A stretch of 64,000 nt of DNA from Pimelobacter simplex (GTDB taxonomy: Bacteria > Actinomycetota > Actinomycetes > Propionibacteriales > Nocardioidaceae): assembly GCF_900114845.1 (NCBI RefSeq), contig NZ_FOUK01000003.1:310001-374000 (forward strand). The letters run 5' to 3'. This document shows positions 16,334 to 23,641 of the stretch, one piece after another. The translations under genes were made by a program, and so were the position numbers. Each line of letters starts with the position of its first letter. The stretch's first letter is position 1. Under the pieces are notes generated by a model. The model was given only the letters and a program-made list of their open reading frames with translations, was not told the origin of the DNA and did not search any database.

Positions 16334-16627
16334 TCAGGGGCGCGGCAGCTTCTGGTGCAGCGGGTTGCGGGTGACCCGCGCGCCTGCGCCGCCGCGGGGA
16401 CCGGCGCCGGGCAGCGAGGTGACGACCTGCGGCTCGTGCGCCGTCGCGGTCGTGCTGTCGATCAGCCGGTACGCCGCACTGCCGGCGACCGACAGGCGCG
16501 GCGCGCTCATCCGGCGCCGGGCGGTCGCTCCGCACGCGGGGCAGTCCACGGACGCGGGGACCTCGCTCATCGGGTAGGTCCGGTCGAACTCGGTGCCCTC
16601 GGGGCACCGGAAGGCGTAGAGCGGCAT
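16334..16627 (-). CDS. fmdB: FmdB-type zinc-ribbon protein
   Basis: 97 aa. The FmdB zinc ribbon is at the N terminus (MPLYAFRC ... DCPACG). The second Cys of the first pair is replaced (CPEG), leaving three Cys. The rest (residues about 45-97) is low-complexity and basic, ending in RNPLHQKLPRP. Members near amidase genes are described as regulators. It lies 9 bp behind amiS and 40 bp ahead of fmdA, clearly in one operon. Confidence 0.85.
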   Translation of the reverse strand: MPLYAFRCPEGTEFDRTYPMSEVPASVDCPACGATARRRMSAPRLSVAGSAAYRLIDSTTATAHEPQVVTSLPGAGPRGGAGARVTRNPLHQKLPRP

Positions 16628-16636
16628 GACTTCCTC

Positions 16637-17254
16637 TCAGGCGGCGGTGCGGGGTGCGGGCACGGTGGCGGCGGCGGGCGCCGTCCGGGCGAGAACGGCG
16701 GCCAGGCCCACCACCGCGACCGCCAGGGCGAGCGCGAGCACGCCGAAGCCGGTCGACGTGGGCCAGTTGCCGTGCAGCCCGAGCAGGGCGGGGACGGTGC
16801 AGGTCAGGTGGCTCCCGAGCACGAGCACCCAGCCGGCGAAGCGGGTCAGCTCGTCGCGGCCGAGCGCCAGGACGAGGAAGAACAGCAGCCACATGACGGC
16901 CCAGGTCAGCCAGATCGCGGTGAACGCGAGGTCGTCCTCGATCGAGAGCACCGCCTGGACGACCGCCATCACGGCGACGAAGGACGAGAACCACCCGAGG
17001 CCGGTGCCGTCCAGGCCGGCCAGGGCGTTGATCCCGACGTAGAGGTAGGTGAACCCGAACAGGTAGATCGGCGCCCAGCTCGCGGCCGTCGCGAGGTCGG
17101 GCGCCTGGATCAGCGCGATGGTCGGCAGCACCACCTGGAGCGTGCCGACGAGCAGGTTGAGCGGCGCTCCCCCGCGCGCGGTCACCAGGCCGAGGAGGCC
17201 CAGGCCGTTGACGAACAGCACCGCTCCGACGAACAGCAGTCCCACATTGGACAC
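16637..17254 (-). CDS. amiS: AmiS/UreI-family amide channel
   Basis: 205 aa. I take the GTG at 17254 with GGAGG 6 nt upstream instead of the longer frame. The protein has six predicted membrane helices beginning VGLLFVGAVLFVNGLGLLG and contains the family stretch YLFGFTYLYVGINALAGLDG followed by LGWFSSFVAVMA and IWLTWAVMW. AmiS/UreI proteins let short amides or urea cross the membrane, and it would feed the formamidase encoded two genes downstream. An inverted repeat at 17277-17301 sits 22 nt upstream of the start and may be the operon's operator. Confidence 0.9.
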   Translation of the reverse strand: MSNVGLLFVGAVLFVNGLGLLGLVTARGGAPLNLLVGTLQVVLPTIALIQAPDLATAASWAPIYLFGFTYLYVGINALAGLDGTGLGWFSSFVAVMAVVQAVLSIEDDLAFTAIWLTWAVMWLLFFLVLALGRDELTRFAGWVLVLGSHLTCTVPALLGLHGNWPTSTGFGVLALALAVAVVGLAAVLARTAPAAATVPAPRTAA

Positions 17255-17276
17255 CGGGCACCTCCGCACAATCGTA

Positions 17277-17301
17277 CCGATCTGGAACTATTGCAGATCG
17301 G
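17277..17301. promoter_or_regulatory. Candidate operator of the amide operon
   Basis: An inverted repeat CCGATCTG - 9 nt - CAGATCGG lies 22 nt upstream of the amiS start. Its outer flanks also nearly match (GTA/AAC). It sits between amiS and the MarR-type gene, so binding by that MarR protein is a reasonable guess. MarR sites are usually palindromes of this size. Confidence 0.55.
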
Positions 17302-17352
17302 AACCATAGGGGGCGCCGGAAAGGCCCGTCAACGGCCCTCGCCGGGGTTCGC

Positions 17353-17715
17353 TCAGGCGTCGAGAGCGGCGACGAGCGTGCGCCAGAGGTCGCGCCCGTC
17401 GTCCGAGGCGACGACGAGGACCCGGCGCCGGTCGGTGGCGTCGGCGCGCCGGAAGGCCAGCCCCTCGGTGACCAGGCGGTCGACGACGCGCGTGGTCGCG
17501 GGCGGCGTCGCGGAGATCAGCCGGCCCAGCTCGCCGACCGTGAGCCCCTCGGCCGCGTCGGAGAGCCGGCGCAGCGCCCGGAAGACGTCGAGCCCGACGC
17601 CGTGCGCGTCGAGCACCGGAAGCAGCCGGGCGACGACCAGGTCGTCGGCCGCGACGACGTCGGCCGCAGGGACGCGTGCGCCCGGGGCGGCGGCGCTCAG
17701 CTGTCCTCGGGGCAT
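17353..17715 (-). CDS. MarR-family transcriptional regulator
   Basis: 120-aa winged-helix protein. The recognition region reads LTVGELGRLISATPPATTRVVDRLV (residues about 58-83), followed by a beta wing with DATDRRRVLVVASDDGR. The N- and C-terminal dimerisation helices are short compared with usual MarR proteins (about 140-150 aa). It is encoded just upstream of and parallel to amiS-fmdB-fmdA (98 bp gap) and divergently from the AmiC-like sensor, which suggests control of amide use. Confidence 0.85.
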   Translation of the reverse strand: MPRGQLSAAAPGARVPAADVVAADDLVVARLLPVLDAHGVGLDVFRALRRLSDAAEGLTVGELGRLISATPPATTRVVDRLVTEGLAFRRADATDRRRVLVVASDDGRDLWRTLVAALDA

Positions 17716-17809
17716 GGGACAACGCTAACCGACCGGCGACGCTGTTCCCCCCACGTGGACCGCGGCGCTAGGGTCCGAGCAGCGAAGGTCCCGTCCCCCA
17801 GGAGCGCCG

Positions 17810-18877
17810 ATGCCGACCACGACGAACGAGTACGTCGTCGGCCTGCTCTACCCGCAGTCGGGGCCGGCCGGCCTGTTCGGACCCTCCTGCCTGACCTCCG
17901 CGCGACTGGCCGTCGACGACGTCAACGCGCGCGGCGGGATCCTCGGCCGCCAGGTCCGGATCGAGGCGATCGACGCCTCGGTCGCCGCCGCCGGCGCGGC
18001 GGGCTCCGTCGCCGGCCTGGTCGAGAGCGACCGGATCCAGGCGGTCGTGGGCTGGCACCGCTCCGACGTGCGGCGGGCGGTGGCCCGGCGCCTCGACCGG
18101 CGGGTCCCCTACGTCTACACCGCGCTCTACGAGGGCGGCGAGCACACCGAGGGCCTGTGGCTGACCGGCGAAACGCCGCGCCAGCAGGTGCTCCCGGCGC
18201 TGCGCTGGCTGCGCGACGAGCTCGCCGTGCGGCGGTGGTTCGTCGTGGGCAGCGAGTACCTCTGGCCGCGCCGGACGGCGGCCGCCTGCCACAACTACGC
18301 CCGCACGCTGGGCGTGCAGATCTGCGGCGAGGCCTACCGTTCCGTCGGCACCGAGGCCTACGACGACGTCCTGACGATGATCGAGGCGTCCGGGGCGACC
18401 GGCGTGATCCAGCTCCAGCTCGGCCAGGACGCCGTCCACTTCAACCGCCAGTTCGCCGCGCTCGGGCTCGCTGCGGGCATCGTCCGCTTCTCGCCGCTGA
18501 TGGACGAGAGCATGCTGCTGGCCTCCGGTCCCGACGCCACCGCCGACCTCTTCGTGGCGTCGGCCTACTTCGGCTCGCTCGTCACCGACGCCGCGATGGA
18601 CTTCGGCAGCCGCTACTTCGGCGCCTACGGACCCGACGCGTGCCCGCCGTCCGCGATGGGCGAGTCGTGCATGGAGGGCCTGCTGCTGCTCGAGTCGCTC
18701 GTCAACGGCGCCGGGTCGACGGCGGTCGACGACCTGCTGTCGTGCGCGCGCCCGACCCGGTACGACGGCCCGCGCGGCAGCCTGGCGCTGCGCTCGGCGC
18801 ACACCGACCAGCCGGTCTACCTGGCCGCCGCGGCCGGGTGCGACTTCGACGTGCTCACGACCCTGCCCCGCGGCTGA
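17810..18877 (+). CDS. Periplasmic-binding-fold amide sensor (AmiC-like), no signal peptide
   Basis: 355-aa type-I periplasmic-binding-protein fold. The N terminus VVGLLYPQSGPAGLFGPS and ARLAVDDVNARGGILGRQVRI are typical of the branched-chain amino acid / amide / urea ligand-binding family. There is no signal peptide or lipobox, so it should be cytoplasmic, like AmiC, the amide sensor that controls amidase operons. No transporter genes adjoin it. AGGAG precedes the ATG. It is divergent from the MarR gene (94 bp between starts) and close to amiS, fmdB and fmdA. A solute-binding ABC component is the alternative, but it is disfavoured by the missing export signal. Confidence 0.82.
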   Translation: MPTTTNEYVVGLLYPQSGPAGLFGPSCLTSARLAVDDVNARGGILGRQVRIEAIDASVAAAGAAGSVAGLVESDRIQAVVGWHRSDVRRAVARRLDRRVPYVYTALYEGGEHTEGLWLTGETPRQQVLPALRWLRDELAVRRWFVVGSEYLWPRRTAAACHNYARTLGVQICGEAYRSVGTEAYDDVLTMIEASGATGVIQLQLGQDAVHFNRQFAALGLAAGIVRFSPLMDESMLLASGPDATADLFVASAYFGSLVTDAAMDFGSRYFGAYGPDACPPSAMGESCMEGLLLLESLVNGAGSTAVDDLLSCARPTRYDGPRGSLALRSAHTDQPVYLAAAAGCDFDVLTTLPRG

Positions 18878-18884
18878 GCGGGCG

Positions 18885-20483
18885 TCAGCCGACCGAGCGC
18901 TCCCCCGTCCAGAACCGCGCCCGCAGCGCCTTCTTGTCCGGCTTGCCGAGCGCGGTGAGCGGCAGCGCGTCGACGGCGATGACGTCCTTGGGCGTCTGGA
19001 CCGAGCCCTTGCGCTCCTTGACGGCGTCCTTGATCTCGGCGACGACCTCGTCGGTCAGCTCCTGGCCCTCGCGCAGCACGACGACGGCGGTGACCGCCTC
19101 GCCGAACTTCTCGTGCGGGGTGCCGATCACGCCGACCTGGGCGATCGCGGGGTGCTCGGCGATGACGTCCTCGACCTCCCGCGGGAAGACGTTGAAGCCG
19201 CCGGTGACGATCATGTCCTTGGTCCGGTCGACGATGTACCAGAAGCCGTCCTCGTCCTCGCGCGCCACGTCACCGGTGTGCATCCAACCGTCGCGGAAGG
19301 TCTCGGCGGTGGCCTCGGGCAGCTGCCAGTAGCCCGCCGACAGCAGCGGCCCGGCCACGCAGATCTCCCCCGGCTCGCCCGGCGGGACCGGGTTGCCGGC
19401 CTCGTCGAGCAGCGCGGTCCGCAGGTACGCCGACGGCCGGCCGCACGACGTCAGCCGCGACTCGATCGGCACGCCCGCGGCGTCGACGTGGTCGCCCTTC
19501 GGGAAGTAGCTGATCACCATCGGCGCCTCGGACTGCCCGTAGTACTGGGCGAAGATCGGGCCGAACCGCTCGATCGCCTCCTTGAGCCGGACCGGGTTGA
19601 TCGCGGACGCGCCGTAGTAGACGGTCTCGAGCGACGACAGGTCGCGGGTGCGCGAGTCGGGGTGGTCCATCAGCGCGTAGAGCATGGTGGGCACGAGCAT
19701 CAGCGAGTTGATCCGCTTCTCCTCGATCGTCTTGAGCACGTCGGCCGGGTCGAACCGGGCCGAGACGAAGAGCGTGCCGCCCTGGAGCACGACCGGCACG
19801 AAGAACGCCGCGCCGGCGTGCGAGAGCGGCGTGCACATGAGGAAGCGCGGCTCGGCGGGCCACTCCCACTCCGCCATCTGGACCTGCGCCATCGTCGAGA
19901 AGGCGCGCACGTTGCCGATCACGCCCTTCGGCTTGCCCGTCGTGCCACCCGTGTAGGTGATCGACGTGATGTGCTCCGGCTCCAGCACCGCGGCGGTGAG
20001 CGGCTGCGGCTCGAAGGTCGCGGCGACGGCGGTGAGGTCGGTGCCGACGTCCGCGAGACCCTCGGGGACGGGACCGATCGTCAGCACCTGCTTGAGGCCC
20101 GGGCACTTGCCGAGCAGCTCGACCGCGCGGTCGGCGAAGTAGGGGTCGATCACGAGCGTCGTGATGCCGGCGTCGTTGATCACGTAGGCGTGGTCGTCGG
20201 CCGAGCCGAGCGGGTGCAGCGACGTGCGCTGGAAGCCCTGGGTCTGGCCGGCACCGAGGATGAAGAGCACCTCGGGCCGGTTGAGCGCGAGCAGCGCGCC
20301 CGGCGTGCCGCGGCCGGCGCCGAGCGACTCGAACGCCTGGATGTACTGCGAGATCCGCTCCGCCGTCTCGCGGCCGGTCAGCGTCACCTCGCCGAGGTGG
20401 ACGATCGGGCGGTTCGCGTGCCGCTTGAGGGCCGCGACCATCAGGTGGCCGTTGTGGGCAGGGGTGCGGAGCGTGTCGGTCAC
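18885..20483 (-). CDS. fadD8: Acyl-CoA synthetase, FadD8-like, under a KstR site
   Basis: 532-aa AMP-forming CoA ligase. Motifs: ITYTGGTTGKPKGV (P-loop), CTPLSHAGAAFFVPV, ETVYYGASAINPVRL, FAQYYGQSEAPMVI, GWMHTGDVAREDEDGF and the catalytic Lys region TALGKPDKKALRARFW. From memory it resembles mycobacterial FadD8 over its whole length, more than FadD3, FadD17 or FadD19. The substrate is not established. A perfect KstR palindrome 10 nt upstream and the leaderless-type TAGTCT-6 nt-GTG start argue that it is a steroid-regulon ligase here. Confidence 0.85.
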   Translation of the reverse strand: MTDTLRTPAHNGHLMVAALKRHANRPIVHLGEVTLTGRETAERISQYIQAFESLGAGRGTPGALLALNRPEVLFILGAGQTQGFQRTSLHPLGSADDHAYVINDAGITTLVIDPYFADRAVELLGKCPGLKQVLTIGPVPEGLADVGTDLTAVAATFEPQPLTAAVLEPEHITSITYTGGTTGKPKGVIGNVRAFSTMAQVQMAEWEWPAEPRFLMCTPLSHAGAAFFVPVVLQGGTLFVSARFDPADVLKTIEEKRINSLMLVPTMLYALMDHPDSRTRDLSSLETVYYGASAINPVRLKEAIERFGPIFAQYYGQSEAPMVISYFPKGDHVDAAGVPIESRLTSCGRPSAYLRTALLDEAGNPVPPGEPGEICVAGPLLSAGYWQLPEATAETFRDGWMHTGDVAREDEDGFWYIVDRTKDMIVTGGFNVFPREVEDVIAEHPAIAQVGVIGTPHEKFGEAVTAVVVLREGQELTDEVVAEIKDAVKERKGSVQTPKDVIAVDALPLTALGKPDKKALRARFWTGERSVG

Positions 20484-20493
20484 CCTCGCAGAC

Positions 20494-20507
20494 TAGAACG
20501 TGTTCTA
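20494..20507. promoter_or_regulatory. KstR operator upstream of the FadD8-like ligase
   Basis: TAGAACGTGTTCTA is a perfect palindrome except for its two central bases and fits TnnAACnnGTTnnA. It overlaps the inferred leaderless promoter of the minus-strand ligase gene. It lies 87 nt from the plus-strand gene at 20595. Confidence 0.9.
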
Positions 20508-20594
20508 TTGCGGGGCAAGGACCCTACCTTGGTCGGGCAGGTCCCTACCTGCGACCGATGCCCGGCCCCCGCCCCGGCACCTAGCGTCGTCCCC

Positions 20595-21065
20595 ATGCCG
20601 TACGACGACCTGGGCTCCACGCGCGAGGACAAGATCTGGACCTACGCCCTCTTCGCCGTCGGCGGCGTCCTGCTGCTCACCGTCGGACCGCTCCTCGCCC
20701 GCTGGCTCGCGGACGTGCCGTTCATCCCGTTCAAGGACGTCGTGCGCTGGGTCGGCGACTTCGACCAGCCGTGGGCCTGGGTCGCGCGGCCCGCGATCGG
20801 CCTCGTGGCGGGCCTGGTCGTCGCCTTCGTGGTGCTCGTCGACGAGTGGCGCCTGGAGGTGCACGACGACGCGATCGTCGTCGTCCACGACCGCGACCGG
20901 CGCCGGCTCGTGCGCGAGACGATCCTCGGCATCCACTTCGAGGGCAAGAAGGTCGTCATCGAGGGCACCGACGGCCGCCGGCTGTTCGACAAGCCGGTCG
21001 AGGCCAAGCGCGCCGTCGTCAAGGAGGCCTTCGCCTCGCGCGGCTACCCGCTCGAGTCGGAGTAG
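20595..21065 (+). CDS. Small two-helix membrane protein (YqeB-like), function unknown
   Basis: 156 aa. Two hydrophobic segments (residues about 15-40 and 60-85) are separated by a short loop. They are followed by a soluble C-terminal part with DDAIVVVHDRDRRRLVRETI and FEGKKVVIEGTDGRRLFD, strands of a small PH-like or barrel domain. The arrangement resembles the actinobacterial YqeB-type membrane proteins; I cannot confirm this. TAGCGT sits 7 nt before the ATG, so a leaderless transcript is likely. It is divergent from the FadD8-like gene. Confidence 0.78.
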   Translation: MPYDDLGSTREDKIWTYALFAVGGVLLLTVGPLLARWLADVPFIPFKDVVRWVGDFDQPWAWVARPAIGLVAGLVVAFVVLVDEWRLEVHDDAIVVVHDRDRRRLVRETILGIHFEGKKVVIEGTDGRRLFDKPVEAKRAVVKEAFASRGYPLESE

Positions 21066-21077
21066 CGGCGGCGCAGG

Positions 21078-21467
21078 TCAGCCGGCAGGACGCTGCTCGA
21101 CCGGCGCGACGAGCGGCCGCACCCCGCCCAGCCGCCGGTGGAACCGCACCTGGTCGGCGTGGGCGTCGAGCAGGTCCCAGAGCGTGCGGTGCGCCGACCA
21201 CGGCAGCGGGTCGTCGCCGCGCGCCCAGCGCTCACCGAAGCTGATCCAGACCGGCGTCCAGGCGGCGGCGCAGTCCCAGGCGCCGCGCTGGGCCTCGACC
21301 AGGCGACGGCGCAGCTGGAACTCGGTGCGCGGCCCGTCGGCGCAGATCGGCGCCGAGCGGACCGGCCACACCCACAGGTCGCGCTCGACCAGCTCGAGCT
21401 CGAGGGCGGGCAGCAGCGCTGGGTCGACCAGCACCGTGGCGACGTTCTCGTGCGGCTCCCGCCTCAT
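21078..21467 (-). CDS. Hypothetical protein, 129 aa
   Basis: A plausible short soluble protein rich in Trp and Arg (DLWVWPVRSAPIC, CAAAWTPVWISFGERWARG). No signal peptide, membrane segment or recognised domain. It follows the F420-dependent oxidoreductase on the same strand after 55 bp and might be co-transcribed. No convincing Shine-Dalgarno precedes the ATG. Third-position GC is consistent with coding. I do not know its function. Confidence 0.6.
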   Translation of the reverse strand: MRREPHENVATVLVDPALLPALELELVERDLWVWPVRSAPICADGPRTEFQLRRRLVEAQRGAWDCAAAWTPVWISFGERWARGDDPLPWSAHRTLWDLLDAHADQVRFHRRLGGVRPLVAPVEQRPAG

Positions 21468-21522
21468 GCCCGAGACGGTAGCCCGGACCTCCGACAGCGA
21501 CCAGCACCTCAGGAGGACGACG

Positions 21523-22566
21523 TCAGGCGAGCAGCTCCGCGATCTGCCGCACCTCGGCGGCGCTGCGGCACGAGAGCAGCAGCGTGGTCACGCCGGTCTC
21601 CTCCCACTGCGCCACCCGCTCGCGGACCTCGCCCGGCGTGCCGATGATGTGCATGTCGTCGACGAGCTCGTCGGGGATGAGCGCGGTGGCCTTGTCCTTC
21701 TCGCCGGACAGGTAGAGCTCCTGCACCTCGTCGGCCAGCTCGCCGTAGCCCATCCGGGTGAAGACCTGGTGGTGGAAGTTCTGCTCCTTGGCGCCCATGC
21801 CGCCCATGTAGAGCGAGACGAACGGCTTCATGCCGTCGATGACCTGCTGCTTCTGCTCGGCGTTCTCGACGATCTGCAGGTGGCAGGTGGCGGCGATCTC
21901 GAAGTCCGCCCGGGTACGACGGGCGCCCGGCCGCGCGAAGCCCTCGTCGAGCCAGGGCTGGTACATGCCCGCGCTCTTGGGCGTGTAGAAGATCGGGATC
22001 CAGCCGTCGGCGATCTCGGCGGTCTGGGCGACGTTCTTGGGGCCCTCGGCGCCCAGCCAGATCGGCAGGTCGGCGCGCAGGGGGTGCACGATCGGCTTGA
22101 GCGGCTTGCCGAGGCCGACCGCGCCGGGGCCGTCGTACGGCAGCGGGTGGTGCGGGCCGGCGTTGGTCACCGGCGCCTCGCGGGCCAGCACCTGGCGGAT
22201 GATCGAGACCACCTCGCGGGTGCGCGCCAGCGGCTTCGAGAACGGGACGCCGTACCAGCCCTCGACGACCTGCGGGCCGCTCACGCCCATGCCGAGGACG
22301 ACCCGGCCGCCGGTGAGGTGGTCGAGGGTCAGCGCGTGCATGGCGATCGAGGCCGGCGTCCGGCCGGACATCTGCACGATCGAGGTGCCGAGCCGGACCC
22401 GCGAGGTCTCCCGGCCCCACCAGGCCAGCGGGGTGAAGGCGTCGCTCCCCCAGGCCTCGGCGGTGAAGATCGCGTCGAAGCCCGCGTCCTCCGCGGCCGC
22501 GACGAGCTCGCCGACGCCCTGCGGCGGCTGTGCGGACCAGTAACCCAGCTGCAGACCCAGTTTCAT
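21523..22566 (-). CDS. F420-dependent LLM-class oxidoreductase of the steroid regulon (Rv3520c-like)
   Basis: 347 aa from the ATG at 22566, the same length as mycobacterial Rv3520c. TIM-barrel luciferase-like fold: MKLGLQLGYWSA start, FTAEAWGSDAFTPLAWWG, VRLGTSIVQMSGRTPASIAMHALTLD and LPIWLGAEGPKN are hallmarks of F420-dependent members. The reaction is unknown; a hydride transfer on a steroid intermediate with F420 is expected. Neighbouring DUF35, ltp4 and ltp3 genes are in the same arrangement as Rv3520c-Rv3523. Two KstR-type boxes lie between this gene and the divergent DUF35 gene. The N-terminal extension in the longer open frame is rejected, because it covers the operator. Confidence 0.9.
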   Translation of the reverse strand: MKLGLQLGYWSAQPPQGVGELVAAAEDAGFDAIFTAEAWGSDAFTPLAWWGRETSRVRLGTSIVQMSGRTPASIAMHALTLDHLTGGRVVLGMGVSGPQVVEGWYGVPFSKPLARTREVVSIIRQVLAREAPVTNAGPHHPLPYDGPGAVGLGKPLKPIVHPLRADLPIWLGAEGPKNVAQTAEIADGWIPIFYTPKSAGMYQPWLDEGFARPGARRTRADFEIAATCHLQIVENAEQKQQVIDGMKPFVSLYMGGMGAKEQNFHHQVFTRMGYGELADEVQELYLSGEKDKATALIPDELVDDMHIIGTPGEVRERVAQWEETGVTTLLLSCRSAAEVRQIAELLA

Positions 22567-22599
22567 GGCTGCATCATGCCCGGCTCGCGGACACGTTTC

Positions 22600-22613
22600 T
22601 AGAACGTGTTTCA
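22600..22613. promoter_or_regulatory. KstR operator 1, F420 oxidoreductase / DUF35 intergenic
   Basis: TAGAACGTGTTTCA fits TnnAACnnGTTnnA. It lies 33 nt upstream of the minus-strand oxidoreductase ATG. Confidence 0.87.
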
Positions 22614-22621
22614 CTTTTGAG

Positions 22622-22635
22622 CAGAACATGTTTCA
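22622..22635. promoter_or_regulatory. KstR operator 2, F420 oxidoreductase / DUF35 intergenic
   Basis: CAGAACATGTTTCA has one deviation (C for the first T) from TnnAACnnGTTnnA. Its start is 22 bp (two helical turns) from box 1, on the same DNA face. It ends 9 nt before the plus-strand DUF35 gene, which lacks a Shine-Dalgarno. Confidence 0.75.
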
Positions 22636-22644
22636 CTTTGGCTC

Positions 22645-23622
22645 ATGAGTCGCACCCTCTCGGCACCGGTGACGGTGTCCTTCGACTACACCCGATCGGT
22701 CGGCCCGGTGATCGGCCGCTTCCTCACCGGGCTGCGCGACGGCCGCTTCGTCGGCGCCCGGCTCAGCGACGGTCGCGTCGTCGTCCCGCCCCCGGAGTTC
22801 GACCCGGTCACCCACGAGGCCACGGCCGACTTCGTCGACCTGCCCGAGACCGGCACGGTCACCTCCTGGACCTGGGTCAGCGAGCCCGTGGCGGGCCAGC
22901 CGTTCGACCGGCCCTTCGCCTTCGCGCTCGTCACCCTCGACGGCGCCGACGCGCCCTTCCTGCACGCGGTCGACGTCGCGAGCCCCGACGAGATCAGCAC
23001 CGGCCTGAAGGTCCGCGCCCGCTGGGCCGCGGAGCGCACCGGCGCGATGACCGACCTCGTCTTCGAGCCCGCGCCGGTCGAGCCTGTCGAGACCCCCACC
23101 GAGCCGGTCTCGACAAGCTCGACCAACGAGACCCCGGCAGAGCCGGTCACCGGCATCGTGACACCGGTCAGCCTCGACTACACCTACGCCGCCTCGCCCG
23201 AGGAGTCCGCCTTCTTCCGCGGCCTCTCCGAGGGCCGGATCGTCGGCCAGCGCTGCCCGAAGTGCGAGAAGGTCTACGTGCCGCCGCGCCCCGCGTGCCC
23301 GACCGACGGCGTCCCGACCGTCGAGGAGATCGAGCTCTCCGACACCGGCACCGTGACCACCTTCTGCATCGTCAACGTGCCCTTCCTCGGGCAGAAGATC
23401 GCGCCGCCGTACGTGTCGGCGTACATCCTGCTCGACGGCGCGGACATCGCGCTGCAGCACCTGATCCTCGACATCCCCGTCGACGAGATCCGGATGGGCC
23501 TGCGGGTGAAGGCGGTCTGGAAGCCCCGCGACGAGTGGGGCACCACGATCGAGAACATCAGCCACTTCGCGCCGGCCGACGAGCCCGACGCGGACTTCGA
23601 CACCTACAAGCACCACCTCTGA
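22645..23622 (+). CDS. Tandem DUF35 (OB-fold) protein, Rv3521-like, partner of Ltp thiolase-fold enzymes
   Basis: 325 aa with two DUF35 modules (about 1-135 and 170-325). The second has the rubredoxin-like zinc ribbon CPKCEKVYVPPRPAC; the first has lost its Cys. DUF35 proteins such as ChsH2 pair with thiolase-fold Ltp proteins to form steroid side-chain retro-aldolases, and ltp4 and ltp3 follow directly, so this is the likely non-catalytic partner. The linker (residues about 144-160) is encoded by a dispersed hairpin repeat at 23076-23124. The ATG at 22645 lies 9 nt after a KstR-type box. Confidence 0.88.
   Translation: MSRTLSAPVTVSFDYTRSVGPVIGRFLTGLRDGRFVGARLSDGRVVVPPPEFDPVTHEATADFVDLPETGTVTSWTWVSEPVAGQPFDRPFAFALVTLDGADAPFLHAVDVASPDEISTGLKVRARWAAERTGAMTDLVFEPAPVEPVETPTEPVSTSSTNETPAEPVTGIVTPVSLDYTYAASPEESAFFRGLSEGRIVGQRCPKCEKVYVPPRPACPTDGVPTVEEIELSDTGTVTTFCIVNVPFLGQKIAPPYVSAYILLDGADIALQHLILDIPVDEIRMGLRVKAVWKPRDEWGTTIENISHFAPADEPDADFDTYKHHL
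23076..23124. repeat. Dispersed hairpin element inside the DUF35 gene
   Basis: The arms GGTCGAGCCTGTCGAGACC (23076-23094) and GGTCTCGACAAGCTCGACC (23106-23124) are inverted copies with one mismatch and an 11-nt spacer. They encode the Pro/Glu/Thr-rich linker between the two DUF35 modules. The right arm plus one base is identical, over 20 bp, to the start of hsaF (62423-62442, opposite strand). Confidence 0.9.
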
Positions 23623-23641
23623 GCGGCGGGAAGGACAAGAC

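Noticed and set aside
19113..22602. Very long plus-strand open frames (for example 19113-21065 and 20500-22602)
   Set aside because: Typical high-GC shadow frames opposite the FadD8-like and F420-oxidoreductase genes, with Arg/Gly/Pro-rich composition and no motifs.
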